A stretch of 64,000 nt of DNA, from contig NZ_CP013940.1 in NCBI RefSeq assembly GCF_001277215.2, positions 1-64,000 of the forward strand. Reading direction: 5' to 3'. Below the pieces are notes generated by a model. That model worked only from the letters and a program-made list of their open reading frames with translations. It did no database searches and was not told the origin of the DNA. The DNA comes from Cronobacter malonaticus LMG 23826. Lineage in GTDB: Bacteria; Pseudomonadota; Gammaproteobacteria; Enterobacterales; Enterobacteriaceae. Position numbers and translations under genes: made by a program. Shown piece after piece: positions 36,029-45,640 of the stretch. Position 1 is the first letter of the stretch, and every line of letters begins with the position of its first letter.

Positions 36029-37714
36029 TTATTGCGGGTAAGGCACCCAATCGCCACCGCTTAAACGCACCCACGGTTTGCCCTGATATTGCACCACCAC
36101 GGCGTTGGCGTTCTCGGAAACCGGCGCGCTCTGCGGCAGGTTACTGGTCAGCCCCTGCCAGTCCACGTTATCGGCCACAAAGTTTTTGCCGTCCAGCATC
36201 CGCACCACAAGCTCGGAAATCGCGAGGAAGCTGCTTGGCTGGTCTATCTCCAGCGCTGAACCCTGATGCGGCGCTTTCATACCGATAAATTTAATGCCCA
36301 CCGGCACATGGGTAATGGACGGGCTTGGGATATCGCGCAGGCCGGACACCTGCATCTTATCGCCCTGCAGCGCCGCGCCGTGCTCAGGCACTACCACCAC
36401 CATCACTTTGCGGTTCTCTTTCTCAAGCTGCGTCAGGAATGCATCCAGCTCGTCGAACAGCTTCTGCGCGCGCGCTTTGTAATCGGCGGTTTTGCTGTTG
36501 CCCGGATAATGGTTGCCGTCGTGCAGCGGCAGCAGGTTAAAGAACGTGGCGCTGCGATCGCTGCTGCCCTCGCCCTTCACGGTTTGCTGCCAGCGGTTAA
36601 GCACCGCCGCATCGTCATACACCGGCGAGCCGTCAAACGACAGCAGATTCACCGGCAGCCCGGACTGATCCATCAGCGGCTCCTGCATATTGCCGTTTTC
36701 GCGCACTTCCTTCAGGAAGTTACCGAACACGCCGTTATGGTCCATCATCAGATGGCGCTTAAAGCCAAGCTTCGCCAGGTTATCGAACAGGTAGCACTGC
36801 TCGCCGGCGGGTTGGTAGAGATTTTTGTGCGACGGCTGCCCACAGCTCGCGCGCAGCAGACGGATAGCCGCCGGGCCGCTGTACGAGGTGCCGGAGTTAA
36901 AGTTTTTAAACACGATGTCGAAGTGCGACCAGAGCGGGTGCGACATCAAACCTGTGGCGTCAATATCAGACCAGGCCAGCGAACAGATGTTGATAACCAG
37001 CAGATCGAACGGCTGGGCATCCGCAGGCAGGCTCGCCGGGAACGTCGTCTGGCGTTTGGATTCGCTGGTATAAAAGCTATTCAGCCAGTCATTGATACTC
37101 TGGTTGCTTGCAGGCGCGGTTTGCAGCGGAATATCGCCCGCCACTACCGTACCGGCGGCGTTCGCGACGGTCGGTGCCGCGCCGCCGCCGGTCGTTGTTA
37201 CCGTCGCAGGCGCGGTATTCCCGGCAGGCCACAGCGAGACGACCGGGCCGGTTACGGTCAGCACGTTAAGCCAGACCATAATCGCCACCACAAATACCGT
37301 CACCCGCACCCACTGGGAGAGAAACATCCAGGCGACCAGCAGCACAAAGGCGGCGCCAATCATCTGCCAGTTAATAAAGCGCGTCACCAGATCCAGCACA
37401 TAATCGGTGCTGAAGCCCGCCACCTGCGAGCCCTGGCTCATAATGCTCTGCGGGCCTGGCAGCCAGGTGTCGTGCCAGAACAGGCCGATGCCGACAGGAA
37501 TCGCTATCCAGTGGCGCAGGCGATGCAGACGCAGGTTCGGAATGGGGAACAGCAGAAACGCCATAAACACCAGGTTGGCGAGCGGGTGGAAATTCAGGTA
37601 GCCCGTCCAGAGCAGGCCGAATTTCAGCAGAAAATAGTAGTTCCAGCCGGAAAGACCGCGCCAGTTTTGCCAGCCCGAGCGGGCAAGGGGAGCGGAGTGA
37701 ACGTGATTAGTCAT
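36029..37714 (-). CDS. bcsG: Cellulose phosphoethanolamine transferase BcsG
   Basis: BcsG adds phosphoethanolamine to cellulose during export, which helps the polymer resist removal and work with curli. The 561 residues (E. coli 559) have several N-terminal membrane segments (about 25-155), a Thr/Ala/Pro-rich linker (165-205), and a zinc-dependent periplasmic transferase domain. The nucleophile is Ser279 in GTSYSGPAAIRLLR (S278 in E. coli) and the disulfide pair C291/C307 is present. VVVPEHGAALQGD supplies metal ligands. It overlaps bcsF by 8 bp. Confidence 0.97.
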   Translation of the reverse strand: MTNHVHSAPLARSGWQNWRGLSGWNYYFLLKFGLLWTGYLNFHPLANLVFMAFLLFPIPNLRLHRLRHWIAIPVGIGLFWHDTWLPGPQSIMSQGSQVAGFSTDYVLDLVTRFINWQMIGAAFVLLVAWMFLSQWVRVTVFVVAIMVWLNVLTVTGPVVSLWPAGNTAPATVTTTGGGAAPTVANAAGTVVAGDIPLQTAPASNQSINDWLNSFYTSESKRQTTFPASLPADAQPFDLLVINICSLAWSDIDATGLMSHPLWSHFDIVFKNFNSGTSYSGPAAIRLLRASCGQPSHKNLYQPAGEQCYLFDNLAKLGFKRHLMMDHNGVFGNFLKEVRENGNMQEPLMDQSGLPVNLLSFDGSPVYDDAAVLNRWQQTVKGEGSSDRSATFFNLLPLHDGNHYPGNSKTADYKARAQKLFDELDAFLTQLEKENRKVMVVVVPEHGAALQGDKMQVSGLRDIPSPSITHVPVGIKFIGMKAPHQGSALEIDQPSSFLAISELVVRMLDGKNFVADNVDWQGLTSNLPQSAPVSENANAVVVQYQGKPWVRLSGGDWVPYPQ

Positions 37715-37904
37715 GTTTTAAATTAGCCTTGATGGTAGAGCGGCGGCGCAACGTACCAGCGGGTTTAACAAATCGGGGGCGAAACAGCAGCGGGCGCAGC
37801 GTTTTCATCATGCGGCGTTTGCCCACGCACAGCGCGTATCCCAGCGGGATAAAAATCAGCGCGCACAGCGCGATAAGCTGAAGAATATCGCTAATCGACA
37901 TCAT
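37707..37904 (-). CDS. bcsF: Cellulose secretion small membrane protein BcsF
   Basis: The 65-residue, single-pass inner-membrane protein has its membrane helix at about residues 6-27 (DILQLIALCALIFIPLGYAL) and a basic cytoplasmic tail with VKPAGTLRRRS, as in E. coli BcsF (63 aa). In E. coli BcsF recruits BcsE to the membrane and supports BcsG. ATGA overlaps the bcsE stop by 4 bp and the end overlaps bcsG by 8 bp, so bcsEFG is a tight operon. Confidence 0.95.
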   Translation of the reverse strand: MMSISDILQLIALCALIFIPLGYALCVGKRRMMKTLRPLLFRPRFVKPAGTLRRRSTIKANLKHD

Positions 37905-39475
37905 AACGCGCGCTCCTGTGCGGTGTCGTTAAGCAGCGTAACGGGTGTCGGCACCCGGCGCGTAACCGTTTTGGGCGTGCTGGCGAGCAGCGCGGCGGTC
38001 TCGCTGGCCTTACGGGTCATCTCAAGCGGCGCAGCCCATTGCTCGGGGCGCATCGCGCTCATCTGCATAATCTCCGCCGCTATCTGCTTATCTTCATGCC
38101 ACACCATGCGGTTGGAAAACAGCTCGCTTATCGGCAGCGGGAAAATATGGCTCAGCGCGGTGTCGAGATCGGTAATACGGCAGAACGATAAAAACAGCAC
38201 CAGCCGGTTTTCGCCGAGCGTCACGATATCGCCCATGCGGCCCGGACGGCAGAGCGTCAGCGCCTGTTCGACGCGAATGCCCGGCACCGGGCGCAGCGCG
38301 ACCAGAATCCCTTTGTTGTCCTGCGGAATTAACACATTGCTCATCAGCGCGCCGACGGCGTTGCAGAAGATATCCCACGGCTGATAGCCGCGCATTTTCA
38401 GCGGCTGCATCGCCTCCAGCAGCATATTCACATCTTCCGGCACGAAGCGGGTGAACTGTTGATTCTGCACGCTTTCAATCAGCGTCAGGCAGCGCGAGAG
38501 TGGGGCGTTCCACGGGATCACCATATTCGCGCCGCAGCCCAGCAGCAGGCGTTCGTCGGTGGCGCGCACGCTGGCTTTGTTTTCGCGCACGATGATTTTC
38601 AGGGCGCTGCCGCGCTGGCGGCGCAGCGCATGTACGTGACGCGCCAGTCCTTCTATCTGGTTATTTTGCGTGAGGGAGAAAATGACCGTCGCGGCCTGCG
38701 CCTGACGCGCTTCGTTAAACAGCGCGTCGTTGTCCTCAAAGAGCGTCCAGTTCTCAGAAAGCGGCGGCGCGCCTTCGAGAACGGCGATATGGCTTAACAC
38801 GCGGCGTTCGTCGCTGCGCGCCTGGAGCGAGACTTCCTGACGCGGCACCAGCGACAGGCGATCGTTAATCAATGTCACCGGCAACTGCTGGCGCGCGCTC
38901 ACGCCTTTATCGTTAAACCAGAACGCCACGTCATACAGCCAGGCGTCGCCCTGATAGCGTAAGGTGGCAAGCCCGGAGAGCTGCTGATATTCGGTCATCA
39001 GCATTGAGGTTTGCTGATCGGCCTGCGCGCCGGAATTAATAATCAGCAATGTGCAGTGATATTCCTGCGCCCAGCTTTGGCTTTTTCTTATCCAGGCTTT
39101 AATATGAGCAGGCGCTACGCCCTGCCAGGCGTTTTCCGCACACAGCAGCACAATGAAATAGTGTTCAGGTTCGAAACTGCAAAGCAGATCGTGATGCAGC
39201 CGATGCAATGCATTCTGGCTTTTCGGCATGGTAAACAGGCGCACTTCATCCGGGCCCTGCGGCGCGGGCGGCAGCGGAGCAATAACGCTTTCCGGCGCGG
39301 CGTCCATCGTAATAATAGCCACTTTAGTTTCGGGGGTTTGTGCAACAAGCGTCTGGTTGACGAACGTAATTGCATCGCTGTAGCGGTCGCAATTTATCCA
39401 GGCTGTTCCGCCTGCGGAAATATGGCGCAGTTCATCCCAGAGCGAGTCAATGCCAATTGAAAAAACAAGAGCCAT
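37901..39475 (-). CDS. bcsE: Cyclic-di-GMP-binding cellulose regulator BcsE
   Basis: BcsE is a cytoplasmic protein that binds c-di-GMP through its GIL domain and tunes the BcsRQ-BcsA complex. Its 524 residues match E. coli (523). The I-site-like motif RMGD (R413-D416) in LCRPGRMGDIVTL corresponds to the E. coli RxGD site at 415-418. The N-terminal half is the inactive NTPase-like and REC-like region. It is divergent from bcsR across 172 bp that must hold both promoters. Confidence 0.96.
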   Translation of the reverse strand: MALVFSIGIDSLWDELRHISAGGTAWINCDRYSDAITFVNQTLVAQTPETKVAIITMDAAPESVIAPLPPAPQGPDEVRLFTMPKSQNALHRLHHDLLCSFEPEHYFIVLLCAENAWQGVAPAHIKAWIRKSQSWAQEYHCTLLIINSGAQADQQTSMLMTEYQQLSGLATLRYQGDAWLYDVAFWFNDKGVSARQQLPVTLINDRLSLVPRQEVSLQARSDERRVLSHIAVLEGAPPLSENWTLFEDNDALFNEARQAQAATVIFSLTQNNQIEGLARHVHALRRQRGSALKIIVRENKASVRATDERLLLGCGANMVIPWNAPLSRCLTLIESVQNQQFTRFVPEDVNMLLEAMQPLKMRGYQPWDIFCNAVGALMSNVLIPQDNKGILVALRPVPGIRVEQALTLCRPGRMGDIVTLGENRLVLFLSFCRITDLDTALSHIFPLPISELFSNRMVWHEDKQIAAEIMQMSAMRPEQWAAPLEMTRKASETAALLASTPKTVTRRVPTPVTLLNDTAQERAL

Positions 39476-39647
39476 GGCGCCCTCAATATATAAAGAGTAT
39501 GACTGTCAGTTTACTAGCGAAAGCCAGGAAATAAACCTAACATTGAAATTAAAGAACATGATCATTAGCATGCAAACCGGGATTGCGTAGATTGACTGTT
39601 TTCGTTTGCTGGCTTTAGTGATATTGCTCTAAGGAAAAATAGAATAT

Positions 39648-39851
39648 ATGCCTGAGAATGACGCTAAGGCCGCACGCCAACCCGATCGTGGCTATACCTT
39701 CCAGAATGATTTTGAAGCGCTCAGCCGGGTGTTTTCACTTCCAGATCTCGACTACACCGATATATCGCAACGTGAACAACTCGCGACGGCAATTGCGCGC
39801 TGGCCCTTGCTGGCGGAATTAGCGCGTCGTGACGCAGGAGCGCAAGGATGA
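39648..39851 (+). CDS. bcsR: Cellulose regulator BcsR
   Basis: The 67-residue cytoplasmic protein (E. coli 62) has the conserved core GYTFQNDFEALSRVFSLPDLDY followed by DISQREQLATAIARWPLLAE. BcsR forms a stable complex with BcsQ needed for cellulose secretion and polar localisation. It starts the rightward operon; its TGA overlaps the bcsQ ATG by 4 bp. AAGGAAAAATAGAAT precedes the start. Confidence 0.95.
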   Translation: MPENDAKAARQPDRGYTFQNDFEALSRVFSLPDLDYTDISQREQLATAIARWPLLAELARRDAGAQG

Positions 39852-40576
39852 CCGTTCTGGCATTACAGGGCGTGCGCGGCGGCGTGGGGACAACCTCATT
39901 AACGGCGGCGCTCGGTTGGGCGCTGTATCAGCTTGGTGAAACGGTGCTGGTGATTGATGCCTCGCCCGATAACCTGCTGCGCCTCTCTTTTAATATCGAT
40001 TTCGACCACGCTGACGGCTGGGCGCGCGCGTTGCTGGACGATAAACCCTGGCAGTCCACCGCCTGGCGTTACGCACCGGGTCTGGACGTGCTGCCGTATG
40101 GCGCGCTGCGTCAGGCTGAACGGGAAAACGACGTGACGCCCGCGCTCAGCGCGTTCGCGCAGCATCTTCAGCAACTCAAGGCGAGCGGCCAGTGGCGCTG
40201 GATATTGCTGGATCTGCCGTGCGGCTTTGACGCCGTGACCCGCAGCCTGTTACAGGTGGCCGACCGCACGATCTGCGTGGTGCAGCCTGACGCCAACTGT
40301 CACGCGCGCTTACATCAGCAGGCGCTGCCGGGCGGCTGCGATCTGCTGGCGAATTTCCGTTTGATTTCAAGCCAGATACAGAACGACATCTGGCAGCTCT
40401 GGCTGCAAACGCAGCGTAACCTGGTGCCGGTCGCGGTGCATCGCGACGAGGCGATGATGGAAAGCCTGGCCGCCAAACAGCCGGTGGGGGAATACCGCCC
40501 GGATTCGCTGGTGGCCGAAGAGATTGTCACGCTGGCGAACTGGTGTCTGCTGCATTACGGGAGTGAGGGCGCATGA
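39848..40576 (+). CDS. bcsQ: Cellulose synthase-associated ATPase BcsQ (intact)
   Basis: BcsQ is a ParA/MinD-type SIMIBI ATPase required for cellulose synthesis and for placing the machinery at the pole. The 242 residues read through without a stop. The P-loop is the deviant GVRGGVGTTSL at residues 8-18, switch DASPDN near 38 and LLDLPCG near 122. Unlike E. coli K-12, where an early stop silences bcsQ and the cells make no cellulose, this copy is complete. It overlaps bcsR and bcsA by 4 bp each. Confidence 0.96.
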   Translation: MTVLALQGVRGGVGTTSLTAALGWALYQLGETVLVIDASPDNLLRLSFNIDFDHADGWARALLDDKPWQSTAWRYAPGLDVLPYGALRQAERENDVTPALSAFAQHLQQLKASGQWRWILLDLPCGFDAVTRSLLQVADRTICVVQPDANCHARLHQQALPGGCDLLANFRLISSQIQNDIWQLWLQTQRNLVPVAVHRDEAMMESLAAKQPVGEYRPDSLVAEEIVTLANWCLLHYGSEGA

Positions 40577-43191
40577 TAAGCCTCTCTGCGCTGGTGCTTG
40601 CGCCGCCGGTTCGCGCGCGGCTGCGCGAGCGTTATATCACCTATCGTCGCAACGGTGCGCCGCCGTTCAGCGCGGCGCTGGGCTGTTTCTGGCTGACGCT
40701 CGCCTGGCTGTTTCTGCCGCTGGAAAACCCTCGCTGGCAGGCCATTCGCGCGCAGCACGCGCTGCTGTTCCCGCATATTCATCCCGACCGCCCGCGTCCG
40801 CTCGACACGGTACGTTATCTGCTCCAGGCATTATGGCTGGTGGCGCTGCGTCCCTGGCGCGCTGTCGGCACGCCGCGCTGGCGGCCCGTCTCAAAGGTAC
40901 AGGTCTGGCGCGAGCGTTTTAACCTCTGGCTGGAGACCCTCCCGCAGCGCTTCAGCGATGAAACCCATCACCTTAACGAGCAGAAAGAGCTGGGCCACAT
41001 TAATGAACGCCTGCGGCGCGTCGTGCTGGGCGTAGTGGTTATTTTCTCGCTGGTGCTGGCGCTTATCTGTGTAACGCAGCCGTTTAACCCGCTCTCGCAG
41101 TTTATTTTCCTGCTGCTGCTCTGGGGCGTGGCGCTGCTGGTGCGCCGTATGCCGGGCCGCTTCTCGGCGTTGATGCTGATTGTGCTGTCGCTGACCGTCT
41201 CCTGCCGTTACATCTGGTGGCGCTACACCTCGACGCTGAACTGGAACGATCCGGTCAGCCTGGTGTGTGGTCTGGTGCTGCTGGTGGCGGAAACCTACGC
41301 GTGGGTGGTGCTGGTGCTCGGTTACTTCCAGGTGATCTGGCCGCTTAACCGCCAGCCGGTGCCGCTGCCGAAAGATCTCAAAGCGTGGCCTTCCGTCGAT
41401 ATTTTCGTGCCGACCTATAACGAAGATCTGCACGTGGTGAAAAATACCATTTACGCCTCGCTTGGCATCGACTGGCCGAAAGACAAGCTCAAAATCTGGA
41501 TACTGGATGACGGCAACCGCGAGGAGTTTCGCCGCTTCGCCGAATCTGTCGGCGTGGAGTATGTGGCGCGTCCGACGCACGAGCACGCCAAAGCGGGCAA
41601 CATCAATAATGCGCTGAAGCTCGCGAAAGGGGACTTCGTGTCGATTTTCGACTGCGACCACGTTCCGACGCGCTCTTTCCTGCAACTTACGCTCGGCTGG
41701 TTCCTGAAAGATAAAAAGCTCGCGATGATGCAGACGCCGCACCACTTCTTCTCGCCGGACCCGTTTGAGCGCAACCTCGGACGTTTTCGTAAAACGCCGA
41801 ACGAAGGGACGCTCTTCTACGGCCTGGTGCAGGACGGTAACGACATGTGGGACGCGACCTTTTTCTGCGGCTCCTGCGCTGTGATCCGCCGCGGCCCGCT
41901 GGATGAAATCGGCGGCATCGCGGTAGAAACCGTCACCGAAGACGCCCACACCTCGCTGCGTCTGCACCGGCGCGGCTATACCTCCGCTTATATGCGTATC
42001 CCGCAGGCGGCGGGGCTGGCGACGGAGAGCCTGTCGGCGCACATCGGCCAGCGTATCCGCTGGGCGCGCGGCATGGTGCAGATTTTCCGCCTCGATAACC
42101 CGCTCTTTGGTAAAGGGCTTAAGCTCGGCCAGAGGCTGTGCTACGTCAACGCAATGCTGCACTTTCTCTCCGGCGTACCGCGACTTATCTTCCTGACCGC
42201 GCCGCTGGCGTTCCTCTTGCTGCACGCCTATATCATCTATGCGCCCGCGCTGATGATTGCGCTGTTTGTGCTGCCGCACATGGCGCACGCGAGCCTGACC
42301 AACTCCAAAATTCAGGGCAAATATCGTCATTCGTTCTGGAGCGAAATCTACGAAACGGTGCTCGCCTGGTATATTACGCGGCCTACGATGGTGGCGCTGT
42401 TCAACCCGCATAAAGGGAAATTCAACGTCACCGCCAAAGGCGGGCTGGTGGAAGAGGAGTACGTGGACTGGGTGATTTCGCGTCCGTACCTGATGCTGGT
42501 GTTGATTAACCTGCTTGGCGTGCTGGTCGGCATCTGGCGTTACTTTTACGGCCCGGCCAATGAAATGCTGACGGTTATCGTGAGTATCGTCTGGGTGTTC
42601 TACAACCTGATTATCCTCGGCGGCGCGGTGGCGGTATCGGTGGAAAGTAAACAGGTGCGCCGCTCCCATCGTGTCGAGATGGTGATGCCGGCGGCGATCG
42701 CCCGTGAAGATGGCCACCTCTTCTCCTGTACGGTGCAGGATTACTCCGACGGCGGCCTCGGCATCAAAGTACACGGCGGCGCGGAGTGGTTGCAGGGGCA
42801 GAAGGTAAACCTGCTGATGAAACGCGGCGCGCAGGAATATGTCTTCCCGGCGAAAGTGGTGCGCGTCTTTGGCGACGAAATCGGCCTCAACCTTGACGGC
42901 CTGACCACGCGCCAGCATATCGATTTTGTACAATGTACCTTCGCGCGCGCCGACACCTGGGCGCTCTGGCAGGACAGTTTCCCGGAAGACAAACCGCTGG
43001 AAAGCATGCTCGATATCCTCAAGCTCGGTTTTAAAGGGTATCGCCACCTGGCGGAATTCGCGCCAGCGTCACTCAAAATTGTCTTTCGCACCCTTACCAC
43101 GCTGGTTTCCTGGATAGTGTCGTTTATCCCCCGTCGTCCGGAGCGGACGGCTTTGGGGGAGCGTGCGCTCCCGGTTATGGCTCAACAATGA
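40573..43191 (+). CDS. bcsA: Cellulose synthase catalytic subunit BcsA
   Basis: BcsA polymerises UDP-glucose into beta-1,4-glucan and extrudes it through its own membrane channel, activated by c-di-GMP. The 872 residues equal E. coli. Family 2 glycosyltransferase motifs are in order: DDG near 312, DxD (DCDH) at 360-363, TED at 455-457 and QRIRW at 493-497. The FxVTxKG gating loop is FNVTAKGG. The PilZ domain has RSHRVE (the arginine motif, about 696-700) and DYSDGGLG near 722. It is preceded by bcsQ (4-bp overlap) and followed by bcsB after 10 bp. Confidence 0.98.
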   Translation: MISLSALVLAPPVRARLRERYITYRRNGAPPFSAALGCFWLTLAWLFLPLENPRWQAIRAQHALLFPHIHPDRPRPLDTVRYLLQALWLVALRPWRAVGTPRWRPVSKVQVWRERFNLWLETLPQRFSDETHHLNEQKELGHINERLRRVVLGVVVIFSLVLALICVTQPFNPLSQFIFLLLLWGVALLVRRMPGRFSALMLIVLSLTVSCRYIWWRYTSTLNWNDPVSLVCGLVLLVAETYAWVVLVLGYFQVIWPLNRQPVPLPKDLKAWPSVDIFVPTYNEDLHVVKNTIYASLGIDWPKDKLKIWILDDGNREEFRRFAESVGVEYVARPTHEHAKAGNINNALKLAKGDFVSIFDCDHVPTRSFLQLTLGWFLKDKKLAMMQTPHHFFSPDPFERNLGRFRKTPNEGTLFYGLVQDGNDMWDATFFCGSCAVIRRGPLDEIGGIAVETVTEDAHTSLRLHRRGYTSAYMRIPQAAGLATESLSAHIGQRIRWARGMVQIFRLDNPLFGKGLKLGQRLCYVNAMLHFLSGVPRLIFLTAPLAFLLLHAYIIYAPALMIALFVLPHMAHASLTNSKIQGKYRHSFWSEIYETVLAWYITRPTMVALFNPHKGKFNVTAKGGLVEEEYVDWVISRPYLMLVLINLLGVLVGIWRYFYGPANEMLTVIVSIVWVFYNLIILGGAVAVSVESKQVRRSHRVEMVMPAAIAREDGHLFSCTVQDYSDGGLGIKVHGGAEWLQGQKVNLLMKRGAQEYVFPAKVVRVFGDEIGLNLDGLTTRQHIDFVQCTFARADTWALWQDSFPEDKPLESMLDILKLGFKGYRHLAEFAPASLKIVFRTLTTLVSWIVSFIPRRPERTALGERALPVMAQQ

Positions 43192-43201
43192 TGAATATGC
43201 G

Positions 43202-45634
43202 ATGAAAAGAAAACTCTCCTGGATGTGCGCTGTGGCAGTGGGAATGAGCCTGTTGCCCGGTGCCTATGGCGCGCCTGAAGCCACCAACGATCCAAACGCC
43301 ACCGCCGCGCCGACCGCGCCGGTGGTCGCGCCTGCGACCGAAGGCGTCATGACCGCCACCCCTGCGCGTACCGAGGCGTTAACTCCCGCCACGCCGCCTG
43401 TCGCAGGCACCGAGCCTGCGCCTGCGACGGAAGGTGCGGTGCTCGGCCAGGTGATGCCGGGCGTGGAAGGCGCGGGTGCGCCCGTGGTTCAGGATGGCGC
43501 GCCCACGCGCGACGTCACGCTGAGTTTCGCCAGCATCGCCCCGCCGCCGGGCAGCATGGTCCTTAAAGGCCTGAACCCGGACGGTTTTGTTGAGTTCGGG
43601 ATGCGCAGCGATGAAATTATCTCTAAAGCGACGCTGAACCTGACCTATACCCCGTCGCCGTCGCTGCTGCCGGTGCAGTCGCAACTGAAGGTTTACCTGA
43701 ACGATGAACTGATGGACGTGCTGCCGGTAACCAAAGAGCAGCTCGGCAAGAAAACCACCGCCCAGGTGCCTATCGATCCGCTCTATGTCAGCGATTTCAA
43801 CCGCGTGCGCCTGGAGTTTGTCGGCCACTATCGCGACGTCTGCGAAAACCAGGCCAGCAACACGCTGTGGATGGATATCGGACGCAACAGCGCCCTGAAT
43901 CTCACCTTCCAGACGCTGCAACTGCAAAACGATCTGTCGCACTTCCCGGTGCCGTTTTTTGATTCGCGCGATAACCGTCCGCTGGAGCTGCCGATGGTGT
44001 TTGCCGCCGCGCCAGATCTCGCTACCCAGCAGGCCGCGAGCATCGTCTCCTCCTGGTTCGGCTCCCGCTCAGGCTGGCGCGGCCAGCGCTTCCCGGTGCT
44101 TTATAACGCGCTTCCGACGCGCCACGCGGTCGTATTCGCCACTAACGATAAACGCCCCGATTTCCTGCGCGATCTGCCGCCAGCCAAAGGCCCGATGGTG
44201 CGCATGATGAGCCATCCGCAAAGCCCGTGGGTCAAATTGCTGGTGATTGAAGGACGCGACGACAAAGACTTACTGCAGGCCGCCAAAGGCATCGCGCAGG
44301 GCAGCCTGCTGTTCCGTGGCGACAGCGTTGAAGTGGGCGAGGTGAAACCGCTGCTGGCCCGTCAGCCTTACGATGCGCCGAACTGGGTGCGTACCGATCG
44401 CGCCGTGACGTTCGGCGAGCTGAAAGGCTATGAAGAGCAGTTACAGGCGACCGGCCTTGAGCCGAACCCGATTTCGCTGACGCTTAACCTGCCGCCGGAT
44501 CTCTATCTGCTGCGCAGCAACGGCATCGATATGCGTCTGAACTATCGCTATACGTCGCCCGCCACGCGCGATAACTCGCGCATGGATATCAGCCTGAACA
44601 ACCAGTTCCTGCAATCTTTCAACCTGCTGCCGAAAGATGAAACCAATCGCCTGCTGCTGCGTCTGCCGCTGTTGCAGGGGCTGCTGGACGGCAAAACCGA
44701 AGTGACGCTGCCGACGCTGCGTCTCGGCGCGGCGAACCAGCTACGGTTTGATTTCGCCTATACCAATCCGCTGCCGGGCGGCACGCTGGATAACTGCGTG
44801 ACCTTCCAGACGGTGCCAAACCGCGTAGTGATAGGCGATGATTCCACGCTGGATTTCTCGAACTATCATCACTTTATGGCGATGCCGGATCTGCGCTCCT
44901 TCGCCAACTCGGGCTTCCCGTTCAGCCGCATGGCGGATCTCTCGGACACGCTTATCGTGATGCCGAAACAGCCGAACCCGGCGCAGCTCACTACGCTGCT
45001 GGACACCGCAGGGACTATCGGCGCGCAGACCGGTTTCCCGGCAGTTAACCTCACCATCACCAACGAGGGCGGCGACATGCAGAAGAAAGACGCCGACATT
45101 CTGGTAATTGGTGCGCTGCCCGCGTCGCTGAAAGATGAAAAACGCATCGATATGCTGGTGAACGCCACGCAAAGCTGGGTGAAAACCCCGACGCGCGACG
45201 TGACGCTTATTGATACTGACAACCGCGACCGCCAGCCGCAGATGCAAACGGAAATCACCTCTTCCGGGCCGATGGCCGCAGTCGTGGGCTTCCAGTCGCC
45301 GTATCACGATCAGCGCAGCGTCGTCGCCCTGCTGGCCGACAGTCCGCGCGGTTATGAGCTGCTCAACGACGCGCTCAACGACAGCGGTAAACGCGCCGCG
45401 ATGTATGGCTCGGTCTCGATCATCCGTGAATCGGGCGTGAACAGCCTGCGCGTGGGTGACGTTTACTACGTGGGTCATCTGCCGTGGTTTGACCGTATCT
45501 GGTACGCATTGTCGAACCACCCGATCCTGCTGGCGATTTTCGCGGCCATCAGCGTCGTGCTGCTGGCGTGGGTGCTGTGGCGTCTGCTGCGTATCCTGAG
45601 CCGCCGCCGTCTTGATCCGGGCAACCATGAGTAA
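43202..45634 (+). CDS. bcsB: Periplasmic cellulose synthase subunit BcsB
   Basis: BcsB guides the glucan through the periplasm and is anchored by a C-terminal membrane helix (about 775-800) that packs on BcsA. ATG 43202 gives MKRKLSWMCAVAVGMSLLPGAYG, a signal peptide matching E. coli; the frame is open upstream but overlaps bcsA. The length is 810 aa, longer than E. coli BcsB (779), because of an Ala/Pro/Thr-rich insert at about 24-80. Carbohydrate-binding and ferredoxin-like modules follow; typical segments are VLKGLNPDGFVEFGMRSDE and FVGHYRDVCENQAS. bcsZ starts 6 bp after it. Confidence 0.96.
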   Translation: MKRKLSWMCAVAVGMSLLPGAYGAPEATNDPNATAAPTAPVVAPATEGVMTATPARTEALTPATPPVAGTEPAPATEGAVLGQVMPGVEGAGAPVVQDGAPTRDVTLSFASIAPPPGSMVLKGLNPDGFVEFGMRSDEIISKATLNLTYTPSPSLLPVQSQLKVYLNDELMDVLPVTKEQLGKKTTAQVPIDPLYVSDFNRVRLEFVGHYRDVCENQASNTLWMDIGRNSALNLTFQTLQLQNDLSHFPVPFFDSRDNRPLELPMVFAAAPDLATQQAASIVSSWFGSRSGWRGQRFPVLYNALPTRHAVVFATNDKRPDFLRDLPPAKGPMVRMMSHPQSPWVKLLVIEGRDDKDLLQAAKGIAQGSLLFRGDSVEVGEVKPLLARQPYDAPNWVRTDRAVTFGELKGYEEQLQATGLEPNPISLTLNLPPDLYLLRSNGIDMRLNYRYTSPATRDNSRMDISLNNQFLQSFNLLPKDETNRLLLRLPLLQGLLDGKTEVTLPTLRLGAANQLRFDFAYTNPLPGGTLDNCVTFQTVPNRVVIGDDSTLDFSNYHHFMAMPDLRSFANSGFPFSRMADLSDTLIVMPKQPNPAQLTTLLDTAGTIGAQTGFPAVNLTITNEGGDMQKKDADILVIGALPASLKDEKRIDMLVNATQSWVKTPTRDVTLIDTDNRDRQPQMQTEITSSGPMAAVVGFQSPYHDQRSVVALLADSPRGYELLNDALNDSGKRAAMYGSVSIIRESGVNSLRVGDVYYVGHLPWFDRIWYALSNHPILLAIFAAISVVLLAWVLWRLLRILSRRRLDPGNHE

Positions 45635-45640
45635 CGCGTC

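Noticed and set aside
36266-37726. A 486-codon plus-strand frame across bcsG and its start
   Set aside because: Antisense shadow of bcsG; Arg/His/Gln-rich and without homology I recognise.
40891-43047. A 718-codon frame antisense to bcsA
   Set aside because: The same explanation holds: composition is dominated by His, Arg and Gln from reversed GC-rich codons, with no domain, signal or start context.
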